From assembly GCF_004634425.1 (NCBI RefSeq), contig NZ_SBJL01000001.1, positions 407,001 through 471,000 of the forward strand: DNA of 64,000 nucleotides, in the 5' to 3' direction. Positions 30,423 through 39,369 of the stretch are shown here, piece after piece. Origin of the DNA: Vitreimonas flagellata (GTDB taxonomy: Bacteria; Pseudomonadota; Alphaproteobacteria; Caulobacterales; Aquidulcibacteraceae). How positions within the stretch are numbered: position 1 is the first letter of the stretch; each line of letters begins with the position of its first letter. The notes under the pieces are model-generated. The model did not search any database, was not told the DNA's origin, and saw only the letters and a list, made by a program, of their open reading frames with translations. The position numbers and the translations under genes are program-made.

Positions 30423-30993
30423 AATCGTGTCGGCCTTCCGAGCGCTCCCGTGGCGGGCGGCCAATCAGATTAGCCAAATCGACCAGATCGACAAAATTGT
30501 CTGCCGTGCGCCGCACGTCATCGGACGCCATCGGCGGATTCGACTTGATTGTGGAGACGACACTGACGCGCATCCCCTTGCGCTGCACCGCCTCGATCGC
30601 GGCGCGGAAATCGCCGTCGCCGGAGAACAAGAAGGCGTGGTCGACGAATGCCGTCGCTTGCAGCAGATCGACGGTGATTTCGACGTCCATGTCGCCTTTG
30701 AAGCGGCGGCGGCCATTGGCGTCGGTGTATTCCTTGGCGGGCTTCGTCACGAGCGAGTAGCCGTTGTAATCGAGCCAATCGACCAAGGGGCGGATCGGTG
30801 AGAAGTCCTGATCTTCAACGAGCGCCGTGTAGTAATAAGCGCGCACGAGGCGGCCATGCTGCTTGAACTCGTCCAAGAGCTTGCGGTAGTCGATGTCGAA
30901 GGTCAGCCCCTTCGCCGCCGAATAGAGATTTGCGCCGTCAATGAAGAGCGCAATGCGTTCGTCGGGATGAATGAGGCGGTCGAGCAAATTCAT
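30394..30993 (-). CDS. NYN domain (LabA/DUF88-like) protein, putative ribonuclease
   Basis: This 199-residue NYN-domain protein has the PIN-like acidic residues: Asp in ALFIDGANLYSA, Asp residues in FKGDMDVEITVDL, and Asp in LFSGDGDFRAAI. These would bind metal and cleave RNA in active members. Bacterial LabA-like proteins have been linked to RNA turnover, but the target here is unknown. It overlaps the downstream uracil glycosylase gene, so the two are probably co-transcribed. It is divergent from folK across 48 bp. Confidence 0.88.
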   Translation of the reverse strand: MNLLDRLIHPDERIALFIDGANLYSAAKGLTFDIDYRKLLDEFKQHGRLVRAYYYTALVEDQDFSPIRPLVDWLDYNGYSLVTKPAKEYTDANGRRRFKGDMDVEITVDLLQATAFVDHAFLFSGDGDFRAAIEAVQRKGMRVSVVSTIKSNPPMASDDVRRTADNFVDLVDLANLIGRPPRERSEGRHDYAQEDKDRD

Positions 30994-31041
30994 TTTTCTT
31001 CTTTATCCATCAGCGCCGCGCGCGCGATTCAATAAACGGAC

Positions 31042-31569
31042 ATGCACAGCACAAGCGCCTGGATCGCAATGGGAACCAACATGCCGTTCGATGGCGTGTT
31101 TGGCGCCGCTTTGCTTGCGCGCGCGCGTGATGATCTGATGAATGAAGGCGTGAACGTGTTGCGTTGTTCCGGGGTGTGGCAAAGCGATGCTTGGCCTGCG
31201 GGAACGGATCAGCCGGACTATTTCAACGCCCTGTTGGAGGCAGATGCCGGCGATCGCGATCCGCGCGCGCTCTACGCGGTGCTGCGCGCGATCGAGCGGC
31301 GCTTCGGGCGGCAGCGTCGGGAGCGCTGGGGCGTCCGCACGCTCGATCTCGACATCGTCGCGATGGGCGATCTAGCCGGGTCGTTTGACGGCATCGAGCT
31401 GCCGCATCCGCGGATGGCGGAACGGGCTTTCGTGCTTGCGCCTCTGGCCGAGCTGGAGCCGGGCTGGCGGCACCCGGAACTGGGGCAGACCGCCGCTGCG
31501 CTGCTTGCGGCCCTCGCGGCGACAGGGGGTTACCGGCGAATTAGTGATTTCCCCCCGTCGGTGGGGTAG
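31042..31569 (+). CDS. folK: 2-amino-4-hydroxy-6-hydroxymethyldihydropteridine pyrophosphokinase
   Basis: FolK (HPPK) adds pyrophosphate from ATP to the pterin precursor of folate. Signature elements are the N-terminal [22 protein letters not shown] (family NxV region) and the HPPK motif [12 protein letters not shown], followed by [19 protein letters not shown]. At 175 residues it is of normal length. It is divergent from the NYN gene and sits directly upstream of rpoZ. Confidence 0.95.
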   Translation: MHSTSAWIAMGTNMPFDGVFGAALLARARDDLMNEGVNVLRCSGVWQSDAWPAGTDQPDYFNALLEADAGDRDPRALYAVLRAIERRFGRQRRERWGVRTLDLDIVAMGDLAGSFDGIELPHPRMAERAFVLAPLAELEPGWRHPELGQTAAALLAALAATGGYRRISDFPPSVG

Positions 31570-31678
31570 GGGAGGGCTGTCCTTTTCGCGCCTGCGGTCG
31601 TGCTTCGCATTGCGAAATACCTCCCGGGGCACTAGTTTATGCGCCCGATCCGTCAAATTGACCTGGAGGAAGCACGCC

Positions 31679-32029
31679 TTGGCCCGCGTAACCGTCGAAG
31701 ATTGCGTAGATAAAATCCCGAACCGGTTCTCGCTGGTGCTCCTCTCCGCGCATCGTGCGCGCAATATTTCCTCGGGTTCCGAGCCGCTGGTCGATCGCGA
31801 CCGCGATAAAGACCCGGTCGTGGCGCTCCGCGAAATCGCTGACTCGGCGATCAGCCCGGAAGAGCTGCGCGACAGCTATGTGAACCTCTACCAAGACGTC
31901 GCCCCGGCTGCTCAAGCCGAGGACGAGCAGGATCGCCTGGCGCTCGCCGCTCCGGTCGAGACCAGCGAAGAAGACGTCCTGCGCGCGCTCCAACAAGAAG
32001 CCGAAGCGCAGCGCGACGAACGGTACTGA
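31679..32029 (+). CDS. rpoZ: RNA polymerase omega subunit
   Basis: RpoZ (116 residues) stabilises the beta-prime subunit and helps holoenzyme assembly. It begins [19 protein letters not shown], the alphaproteobacterial form, followed by [11 protein letters not shown]. The start is TTG 31679. GGAGGA at 31665-31670 sits eight bases upstream, and the protein aligns from that codon, so the long upstream frame through folK is not used. It lies just upstream of rsh, a common pairing because omega contributes to the ppGpp site of RNA polymerase. Confidence 0.96.
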   Translation: MARVTVEDCVDKIPNRFSLVLLSAHRARNISSGSEPLVDRDRDKDPVVALREIADSAISPEELRDSYVNLYQDVAPAAQAEDEQDRLALAAPVETSEEDVLRALQQEAEAQRDERY

Positions 32030-32033
32030 GCCG

Positions 32034-34280
32034 ATGGCGGGCGGTGACGACGCTGTCGCCGCCAAAATCCCCGCCGGCTCTAAACCAGCTGGCGCGGGAG
32101 ATGCGCCGCCACGAGCACGCTTCCTCCGCCAGTTCGAATTGGTGGAGCGGATGCGTGAGTACGATCCCTCACTCGATGAGAGCCTGGTAAACCGCGCGTA
32201 TGTGTACGCGACGGTCAAACACGGCAGTCAGAAGCGGCACTCGGGCGACCCGTATTTCGCCCACCCGATCCAGGTCGCGGGCATACTCACCGAATACAAA
32301 CTCGACGCGGCCACGATTGTCGCCGGCCTGCTGCACGATACGATCGAAGACACCGACGCCACGCGTGAAGAGATCGAAGGCAGTTTCGGCGAACAGATCG
32401 CCGATCTGGTTGAAGGCGTCACCAAGCTCTCGAAGCTTGAGATCCAGTCCGAGGAAAACAAGCAGGCGCAGAACCTGCAAAAATTTATCTTGGCTTTGTC
32501 GAAGGACGTGCGCGTCCTAATCGTGAAGCTGGCGGATCGCCTGCACAATATGCGCACCTTGGTTCACATCCCGAACCCGACCAAGCGCCGCCGTATCGCC
32601 ACCGAGACGCTCGAAATCTACGCTCCCCTCGCGCGCCGCATCGGCATGGAGAAGATGGCGCGGGAATTGGAGAACCTCTCGTTCCATGAGGCGTATCCAG
32701 AAGCTGAAGCAGCGATTAACGCGCGCCTTGAGCAATTGCGGGTCGAGAAGGGCGCCAACGTCGCCATCATCATTCAGACGATCATGGAAGTGTTCGAGTT
32801 CGCCGGCATCGACGCGCGCGTCTATGGGCGCGAGAAGCAGGCCTATTCGATCTGGCGCAAGCTGCAGCGCAAGAGTGTTGAATTCTCCGATCTCGCGGAC
32901 GTCTATGCATTCCGCGTCATCGTGAGTGATGCGAACGATTGCTATCGCGCCTTGGGGCTCGTGCACCAGACGTGGCGCTGCGTGCCGGATAAGGTCGAGG
33001 ATTACATCTCGAACCCGAAGCCCAACGGCTATCGCTCGATCCACACGATCGTGATTGGCCCGGGCAACGTCCGCGTCGAGATCCAGATCCGCACCGACGA
33101 TATGGATCAGATTGCGGAAAACGGCGTCGCCGCGCACTGGCGCTACAAGAACGAATCTTACGGTTTTGACGAAGAGACCGCGGCTTCCGTTGGCCTCGAC
33201 GCGCGTGAGGCGACGCGCTCGTTGCTTGAGATTGCAGAGCATGGCGGTGACGCGTCGGAATTCCTCGAGCACGCCAAGCTCGAAATGTATCAGGATCACG
33301 TCTTCGCTTTCACGCCGAAGGGCGCGCTGATCCCATTGCCGCAAGGCGCCACACCGCTCGACTTTGCGTACGCCGTGCACTCGGGCATTGGCGACCGCAT
33401 GACCGGCGCGAAGATCAATGGCGTGGAGCGCCCGCTGCGCACCTCATTGCGGAATGGCGACGTGGTTGAAGTTATCATCGGCGACAAAGTTGCGCCCGTG
33501 CCGGGCTTTGAAGCATTGACAAAAACGGGCCGCGCGAAGTCCGCACAGCGTCGCCTGGAGCGTCAAGCCAAGCGCGATGAATTCATGCGCCTCGGCCGCG
33601 ACCTCGTCGCACACGCGCTGCATCGCTACGGTCACGAACTTGCTGACACCGCGCTTCAAAAAGCGGCGGAGCGCCTGGGCAAGGAGGATGAGGAAGAGCT
33701 CTTCATCGCCGTCGGCGAAGGCACGCTGAAAGCGAACGCTGTGGCTGTCGCTGCTTTCCCTGGCCTTGAGGAAAAAGTCCGCAAGGATTCCGGCCGCAAG
33801 CCGATGGAAGCTGAGAAAGCCAAGCTCTACGTCAAAGGGAGCGAGCTTACACCGGGCGTGGCGCTGCACTTTGCCGAGTGCTGCTCGCCCATTCCGGGCG
33901 ACCGCATCATCGGTGTGCAGATCCCCGGCAAGGGCGTCGTGATTCATACGATCGATTGCGAACAGCTTGCGGCTTTGGAAGACGATAAGGACGTCACCTG
34001 GGTCGATCTCGCCTGGACGCCGGCGGCGCTCAACCGTGCGCTCGCGACCAGCCGCGTGCTGGTGACTGTGGAAAACAAGCGCGGCGTTCTGGCTGACCTG
34101 TGCCGCACCATCGCGGAAAACGAAGGTGACATCATCAATCTGCGGCTGGCCAAGCGCACCGCGGATTTCTTCGACATGCAATTCGACATTGAAGTCGCCG
34201 ACGCCAAGCACCTGACCAACATCCTGGCCGCGCTGCGCGCTATTCGGGCGGTGAAGGAAGCCGAGCGGGTCAAAGGTTAA
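32034..34280 (+). CDS. rsh: Bifunctional (p)ppGpp synthetase/hydrolase (Rsh)
   Basis: This single Rel/Spo homologue (748 residues) makes and degrades (p)ppGpp, the stringent-response signal. Domains in order: HD hydrolase (YFAHPIQVA, VAGLLHDTIEDTD, about residues 70-220), synthetase (VYGREKQAYSIW...DVYAFRVIV, about 260-380), TGS (VFAFTPKGALIPLPQGATPL, about 425-485), a zinc or helical region (HFAECCSPIPGDRIIG) and a C-terminal ACT domain (VENKRGVLADLCRTIAENEG). It begins four bases after rpoZ. Confidence 0.97.
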   Translation: MAGGDDAVAAKIPAGSKPAGAGDAPPRARFLRQFELVERMREYDPSLDESLVNRAYVYATVKHGSQKRHSGDPYFAHPIQVAGILTEYKLDAATIVAGLLHDTIEDTDATREEIEGSFGEQIADLVEGVTKLSKLEIQSEENKQAQNLQKFILALSKDVRVLIVKLADRLHNMRTLVHIPNPTKRRRIATETLEIYAPLARRIGMEKMARELENLSFHEAYPEAEAAINARLEQLRVEKGANVAIIIQTIMEVFEFAGIDARVYGREKQAYSIWRKLQRKSVEFSDLADVYAFRVIVSDANDCYRALGLVHQTWRCVPDKVEDYISNPKPNGYRSIHTIVIGPGNVRVEIQIRTDDMDQIAENGVAAHWRYKNESYGFDEETAASVGLDAREATRSLLEIAEHGGDASEFLEHAKLEMYQDHVFAFTPKGALIPLPQGATPLDFAYAVHSGIGDRMTGAKINGVERPLRTSLRNGDVVEVIIGDKVAPVPGFEALTKTGRAKSAQRRLERQAKRDEFMRLGRDLVAHALHRYGHELADTALQKAAERLGKEDEEELFIAVGEGTLKANAVAVAAFPGLEEKVRKDSGRKPMEAEKAKLYVKGSELTPGVALHFAECCSPIPGDRIIGVQIPGKGVVIHTIDCEQLAALEDDKDVTWVDLAWTPAALNRALATSRVLVTVENKRGVLADLCRTIAENEGDIINLRLAKRTADFFDMQFDIEVADAKHLTNILAALRAIRAVKEAERVKG

Positions 34281-34323
34281 GCGCCACGTGACGCGGCTCG
34301 GGCGGAAGGCTATCTAGGCAGCC

Positions 34324-34908
34324 ATGAATCAAGACCAAGTTCTCGACGAATTCCGCGCGGCGGGCGCCCTGCTGGAAGGGCATTTCATTCTTTCCTCCGG
34401 GCTCCACTCCCCCGTTTTCTTCCAGAAGAACGCAGTATTCATGGATCCCGCGCGCACGGAGCGCCTTTGCAAGGCGCTGGCCGAGAAGGCGCAAGCGGCG
34501 TTCGGCAAAATCGATGCGGTGGTGTCGCCGGCAGTGGGTGCGATCATCCCAGGCTACGAGACGGCGCGGCACTTGGGTGCGCGCGCGATGTTTGTGGAGC
34601 GCGAGAAGGGTGAATTCCAATTGCGCCGCGGTTTTGAGATCAAGCAGGGCGAACGCGTGCTGATGGTGGAGGACGTCGTCACCACCGGCCTCTCTTCGCG
34701 CGAATGTCTCGACGCCATTCGTGGTCATCCGGGCGAACTCGTTGGCGCCGCGTGCCTGATCGATCGTTCGGGTGGCAAAGCCGACATTGGCGCCAAGCTC
34801 GTCTCGCTCGCGAGCGTTTCGGCGCCTGCCTATCCCGCCGATCAATTGCCGCCGGAACTTGCCGCGCTGCCGGCGATCAAGCCTGGTTCACGAGGTCTCG
34901 CCGCATGA
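34324..34908 (+). CDS. pyrE: Orotate phosphoribosyltransferase
   Basis: PyrE (194 residues) joins orotate to PRPP to give OMP in pyrimidine synthesis. Seen are the start [35 protein letters not shown], and the PRPP-binding motif [14 protein letters not shown] near residues 118-131. It overlaps pdxJ by four bases (ATGA). Confidence 0.96.
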   Translation: MNQDQVLDEFRAAGALLEGHFILSSGLHSPVFFQKNAVFMDPARTERLCKALAEKAQAAFGKIDAVVSPAVGAIIPGYETARHLGARAMFVEREKGEFQLRRGFEIKQGERVLMVEDVVTTGLSSRECLDAIRGHPGELVGAACLIDRSGGKADIGAKLVSLASVSAPAYPADQLPPELAALPAIKPGSRGLAA

Positions 34909-35654
34909 GCACGCACGTGCGGCTTGGCGTGAACATCGACCATGTCGCCACCATTCGTAACGCCCGCGGCGGCGCCGTGCCCGATCCGGTGCGGGCGGCG
35001 ATCATCGCTGAACAATCGGGCGCGGACGGCATCACGTTGCACATTCGCGAGGATCGCCGCCACGTACGCGAAGACGATCTATTCCGCATGGTCGAAGCGG
35101 TGAAATTGCCGATCAATCTGGAAATGGCCTGCGCGGAAGAAATGCTCGCCATCGCGCTCAAAGTGAAACCACACGCGGTCTGCTTGGTGCCGGAGCGGCG
35201 CGAGGAGCGTACCACCGAGGGTGGGCTCGACGTCGCGGGTCACCACAATCACGTCGCGCCCTTCGTGCGCCAATTGCGTGAAGCGGGCGTGCGCGTGTCG
35301 CTGTTCATCGATCCGGATGTGCGCCAGATGGAAGCCGCGCAAAGTCTAGGCGCGCCCGTCGTCGAGATACACACTGGCGCATATTGTGAAGCCGTCGCCG
35401 AAGGCGACCAAGCTCGCGCCGCGCGCGAACTGGAAGCCATTCGCGTCGCCGCGAAAGATGGCGCGGCGCGTGGTCTCGAAATCCACGCCGGCCATGGCAT
35501 CACCTATAAGAGCGTGGCCCCGATCGCGGCCGTGCCTGAAGTGCGTGAGCTGAACATCGGCCACTTCATCATCGGCGAGGCCATCTTCGTCGGCCTGCCC
35601 ACTGCGATCGCGGAGATGCGCCGCCACATTGATCTGGGGCGGAGCGGCGCATGA
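34905..35654 (+). CDS. pdxJ: Pyridoxine 5'-phosphate synthase
   Basis: PdxJ (249 residues) condenses 1-deoxyxylulose 5-phosphate with 3-amino-2-oxopropyl phosphate to form pyridoxine phosphate. Key motifs are [56 protein letters not shown] and [10 protein letters not shown]. It starts at ATG 34905, overlapping pyrE, and ends overlapping acpS, so three genes are translationally coupled. Confidence 0.97.
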   Translation: MSTHVRLGVNIDHVATIRNARGGAVPDPVRAAIIAEQSGADGITLHIREDRRHVREDDLFRMVEAVKLPINLEMACAEEMLAIALKVKPHAVCLVPERREERTTEGGLDVAGHHNHVAPFVRQLREAGVRVSLFIDPDVRQMEAAQSLGAPVVEIHTGAYCEAVAEGDQARAARELEAIRVAAKDGAARGLEIHAGHGITYKSVAPIAAVPEVRELNIGHFIIGEAIFVGLPTAIAEMRRHIDLGRSGA

Positions 35655-36076
35655 TCCTGGGCATCGGCTCCGACATCATCGACATCCGCCGGATCGAGAA
35701 GGCGCTGGAGCGCTTTGGCGATCGCTTCACCCATCGGGTCTATACCGAAAAGGAGCGCGCCCGAGCCGAGCGCCGGCCGGAGCAGCGCGCGGCGACCTAC
35801 GCCAAGCGTTTCGCGGCCAAGGAGGCGACCTCCAAGGCGCTCGGCACCGGCCTGAAACAAGGGGTGTTTTGGCGTGACATGGGGGTGGCGAACATGCCCA
35901 GCGGCCAGCCGACCATGCTCTTGACCAATGGCGCGGCTACGCGTTTGGCGAAAATCACGCCACCGGGGCATACCGCATACATCCATGTCACATTGACCGA
36001 CGACTACCCGCTTGCTGTCAGTTTCGTCATTATTTCGGCCGAGTTGACCCCGACAGAGCCGGGGGTTGGCTCGTGA
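35651..36076 (+). CDS. acpS: Holo-[acyl-carrier-protein] synthase
   Basis: AcpS (141 residues) transfers 4'-phosphopantetheine from CoA to acyl carrier protein. The magnesium-binding [13 protein letters not shown] and the second motif [16 protein letters not shown] are intact. A pdxJ-acpS-lepB-rnc-era order is standard in proteobacteria. A 124-bp gap to lepB has no clear terminator. Confidence 0.96.
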   Translation: MILGIGSDIIDIRRIEKALERFGDRFTHRVYTEKERARAERRPEQRAATYAKRFAAKEATSKALGTGLKQGVFWRDMGVANMPSGQPTMLLTNGAATRLAKITPPGHTAYIHVTLTDDYPLAVSFVIISAELTPTEPGVGS

Positions 36077-36200
36077 GGACCCTCCACCCGAATGGGGAAA
36101 AGCTTGGCCGCGCTGGGGCCCGTTACGTCAGTGAAAAGACGCTCGTTTCGTTGGGCGCCCGCCCGGGCCGCCGCCGGGTCGGGTCGCGAGTGAGAAACGT

Positions 36201-36962
36201 ATGAGCATGTCGACCACGGGCAGTTCAGAACCGGCGATGGCCGTCTTTTGGGATAACGTGAAAACGATCCTCTATGCGCTCGCGCTTGCCATGGTGCTGC
36301 GCTTCACGATTGCGCAGCCGTTTCGGATTCCCTCGGGCTCGATGCAGCCGACGCTGGCTGTCGGCGACTACATCGTCGTGACGAAATGGTCGTACGGCTA
36401 CGGCCGCTTCTCGTTCGCGCCTCTTGAGGGCCTGCTGCCGCACGGCCGCTTGTTTGGCAGCGAACCAGAGCGCGGCGACGTCGTCGTGTTCCGCCCGGTG
36501 CCGGAGCCGGATCGCGACTTCATCAAGCGCGTGATCGGCCTGCCGGGCGATACAATTCAAATCATCAATGGCGCGCTGCACATCAACGGCGAGCCGGTGC
36601 AGCGTGAATTGCTCGGCATGACCGACGAATGCCCTGGCGGTCCCAGGCCAGAGGTGGCGATGTATCGCGAGACCCTGCCGAATGGCGTGAGCTACGTCAC
36701 GTGCGACAAGCTCGAGCGCAGCGAACTCGACAACACGCGCGTTTATGAAGTGCCGGAAGGCCATTATTTCATGATGGGCGACGACCGCGACAATTCCGCC
36801 GACAGCCGCGTGCCCTCTGTGGTGGGTTATGTACCGTACGACAATTTGGTCGGCCCCGCACAATTCGTTGTCGTGTCGTTTGACGAAACCACGTCGCTTT
36901 TCCGTCCGTGGACGCTGTTCACCGGCTTCCGCGGCGATCGCTTCTTGAAGGCGGTCGAATGA
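36201..36962 (+). CDS. lepB: Signal peptidase I
   Basis: LepB (253 residues) removes signal peptides from exported proteins. One N-terminal membrane anchor (ILYALALAMVLRFTI) is followed by the catalytic Ser47 in FRIPSGSMQPTL, the catalytic Lys in FIKRVIGLPGD, and the family motif GDDRDNSADSR. The insert between these contains two cysteines (DECPGG, VTCDK), which is common in alphaproteobacterial forms. The start is ATG 36201, with GAGAAACGT before it. Confidence 0.95.
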   Translation: MSMSTTGSSEPAMAVFWDNVKTILYALALAMVLRFTIAQPFRIPSGSMQPTLAVGDYIVVTKWSYGYGRFSFAPLEGLLPHGRLFGSEPERGDVVVFRPVPEPDRDFIKRVIGLPGDTIQIINGALHINGEPVQRELLGMTDECPGGPRPEVAMYRETLPNGVSYVTCDKLERSELDNTRVYEVPEGHYFMMGDDRDNSADSRVPSVVGYVPYDNLVGPAQFVVVSFDETTSLFRPWTLFTGFRGDRFLKAVE

Positions 36963-36972
36963 GCTTGCGGCC

Positions 36973-37671
36973 ATGACCGGGCGCGATCACGACGCCCGGC
37001 TCGCTGAGCTGGAACAACGCATCGGCTATGTGTTCAACGATCGCGCGCTGCTGCGCGAAGCTGTGACGCATGGCAGCGTGGACAATGGTGCTCGGAAGAA
37101 GCGCGATTACGATCGGTTGGAGTTTCTCGGCGACCGCGTGCTTGGCTTGATCGTCGCCGAGCGTTTGCTGGACGAGCACCAGAACGAACAAGAGGGCCAA
37201 CTTGCGCCGCGCTACAATGCGCTGGTGAACAAGCACGCCTGCGCCCGCGCGGCCCGTGCGGCCGATTTGGGAGCGGCGCTCGTGCTCTCCCCTTCCGAGG
37301 AGGCGAATGGCGGGCGGGGTAAAGAAGCCATCCTGGCCGACATCTGCGAATCCGTGATCGCAGCTCTTTACCTAGATAGCGGCTTCGAGACAGCGCGCGC
37401 TTTCGTTACCAAATTCTGGGGCGAGGCCTTTGACGATGTGAAGTCCGCGCCGCGTGATGCAAAAACCGCGCTGCAGGAGTGGGCGGCGGCGCGGAAACGT
37501 GGTTTGAGCTACGTTATGATCAAGCAAACCGGCCCGGAGCACGCGCCGCATTTCGTTATCGACGCGGTGGTCGATGGTTACCCGCCGGTGCGCGGCGAGG
37601 GCGGTTCGAAGCGCGATGCGCAACGCGCGGCAGCGGCCGCGTTCTTGAAGGAGCGTGAGAAGCATGGCTGA
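36973..37671 (+). CDS. rnc: Ribonuclease III
   Basis: RNase III (232 residues) cleaves double-stranded RNA in rRNA processing and regulation. The nuclease signature RLEFLGDRVLGL and the catalytic Asp/Glu in ADICESVIAALYLD are present, and a double-stranded RNA-binding domain follows (about residues 155-230, GEGGSKRDAQRAAAAAFL). The 3' end overlaps era by eight bases. Confidence 0.97.
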   Translation: MTGRDHDARLAELEQRIGYVFNDRALLREAVTHGSVDNGARKKRDYDRLEFLGDRVLGLIVAERLLDEHQNEQEGQLAPRYNALVNKHACARAARAADLGAALVLSPSEEANGGRGKEAILADICESVIAALYLDSGFETARAFVTKFWGEAFDDVKSAPRDAKTALQEWAAARKRGLSYVMIKQTGPEHAPHFVIDAVVDGYPPVRGEGGSKRDAQRAAAAAFLKEREKHG

Positions 37672-38593
37672 GCAACGCTGTGCGGTGGTTGCGGTGCTGG
37701 GTGCGCCGAACGCGGGCAAGTCGACGCTCGTGAACACGCTCGTCGGCGCAAAGGTCGCGGCGGTGACGCAGAAGGTGCAGACGACGCGCGCGCTCGTGCG
37801 CGGCATCGCCATGCACAACGAAGTCCAACTCATCCTGATCGACACGCCCGGCGTGTTCGCGCCGAAGCGTCGCCTGGATCGCGCGATGGTGGCGGCGGCC
37901 TGGAGCGCGCTGGAAGGCGCCGACGCGATCATTCACGTGGTGGATGCGGCCGCGCACGTCGCCGATGCGCCGAAGGGTCAAGATGCGCTCGCAATTGCCG
38001 ATTCCGCCGCGATTTCAGCGAGACTGAAGCAGATGGAATTGGCCTCCATTCTGGTGCTCAACAAAGTCGATGCGGTTTCGCGCCCTCAACTCTTAGCGCT
38101 CACGACCAAACTCGTCGAAGAGGGTTTATACACCGACGTCTTCATGATCTCCGCCAAGAAGGGCGACGGCGTGGACGATATTAAGCGCGTGCTCGCCGAG
38201 CGTGCGCCGGAAGGCCCTTGGCTCTTCCCCGAAGATCAGACGATGGACGCGCCGGCCCGCGTGCTCGCGGCCGAGATCACGCGCGAGAAGGCGATGCTCC
38301 GTCTGCATGACGAATTGCCTTACGACATGATCGTCGAGACCGAGACGTGGGAAGAGCGCAAGGACGGCTCCGCCAAGATTGATCAAACCATTTTCGTCGC
38401 GCGTGAAAGCCAGCGCAAAATCGCCATCGGCGCCGGCGGCCAAACCATCAAGATCATCGGCGAGGCCGCACGCAAGGAAATGGAAGCCGCGTTCGACCGA
38501 CGCATTCACCTCTTCCTGCACGTGAAGCTGCGCGAAAACTGGTCCGAAGAGCGCGCGCTCTATCAGCGGCTGGGTTTGGATTACGAAGCTTAG
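37664..38593 (+). CDS. era: GTPase Era
   Basis: Era (309 residues) binds 16S rRNA and assists 30S assembly. The G domain shows GAPNAGKSTLVN, IDTPGVFAPKR, LNKVDAV and SAKKGDGVDD. A KH domain follows with AIGAGGQTIKIIGE. The start is ATG 37664 (MAEQRCAVVAV), inside the end of rnc. Confidence 0.97.
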   Translation: MAEQRCAVVAVLGAPNAGKSTLVNTLVGAKVAAVTQKVQTTRALVRGIAMHNEVQLILIDTPGVFAPKRRLDRAMVAAAWSALEGADAIIHVVDAAAHVADAPKGQDALAIADSAAISARLKQMELASILVLNKVDAVSRPQLLALTTKLVEEGLYTDVFMISAKKGDGVDDIKRVLAERAPEGPWLFPEDQTMDAPARVLAAEITREKAMLRLHDELPYDMIVETETWEERKDGSAKIDQTIFVARESQRKIAIGAGGQTIKIIGEAARKEMEAAFDRRIHLFLHVKLRENWSEERALYQRLGLDYEA

Positions 38594-38596
38594 GCG

Positions 38597-39325
38597 ATGG
38601 AATGGGTCGACGACGCCATTGTGCTGGGCGCGCGCCATTTCGGTGAAGGCAAACTGGTGGCGGAAGTGTTCTCGCGTGAGCATGGCCGCTATGGCGGCGT
38701 CGTGCATGCGGGCCGTAAATCGCAACCGATCCTGCAGGCGGGCAACGTCGTGCATGCGGGGTGGAAAGCGCGGCTCTCCGAGCAGCTTGGCTTTTACTCG
38801 CCGCTTGAACTCATCGAGCCGCACGCGACGCGCCTATTGGACGACCCGATTGCGTTGGCAGGGCTCTCCTCGGCCGTGACCCTAATCCGCAGCGCTACAC
38901 CCGAACGGCAAGCCTATCCCCAACTTTATGACGCGCTGATCGTGTTGATCGAGGCGATGCCGCATCACGAGATTTGGCCGGCGATTTATGCTCGCTTCGA
39001 ACTCGGCCTGCTTTCGGCGATGGGATACGGGCTCGATCTTAGCCGCTGCGCGGTGACGGGAGAGACCGAGAATCTTGCATGGGTCAGCCCGCGCACGGGT
39101 CGGGCAGCCACTTATGATGCGGGTGCCCCGCACGCCGAGTTGCTGTTGCGCCTGCCGCCCTTCCTCGTTGATGCGGAGGCGGAACTAGAAGAGGGCGACG
39201 TAGCGGATGCTTTTGCACTCGCCGGCTACTTCCTTGAGCGGCGCGTGTTCGACCAAAGGGGCGAGAACCTGCCAGAAACTCGGCGCCGCCTGATCGAACG
39301 ATTGGGTTTTGCTGGCCGACTCTGA
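38597..39325 (+). CDS. recO: DNA repair protein RecO
   Basis: RecO (242 residues) anneals single strands and loads RecA with RecR. It has an N-terminal OB fold (MEWVDDAIVLGARHFGEGKL, VHAGRKSQPIL) and a helical domain in which CAVTGE and WVSPRTGRA correspond to the usual zinc-finger region. Only one of the usual cysteines is seen. It lies four bases after era, ending the lepB-rnc-era-recO run. Confidence 0.92.
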   Translation: MEWVDDAIVLGARHFGEGKLVAEVFSREHGRYGGVVHAGRKSQPILQAGNVVHAGWKARLSEQLGFYSPLELIEPHATRLLDDPIALAGLSSAVTLIRSATPERQAYPQLYDALIVLIEAMPHHEIWPAIYARFELGLLSAMGYGLDLSRCAVTGETENLAWVSPRTGRAATYDAGAPHAELLLRLPPFLVDAEAELEEGDVADAFALAGYFLERRVFDQRGENLPETRRRLIERLGFAGRL

Positions 39326-39369
39326 TCTAACCAGCCAAGAACGCACAAGATCGTTTCGGAGAGCCAAGA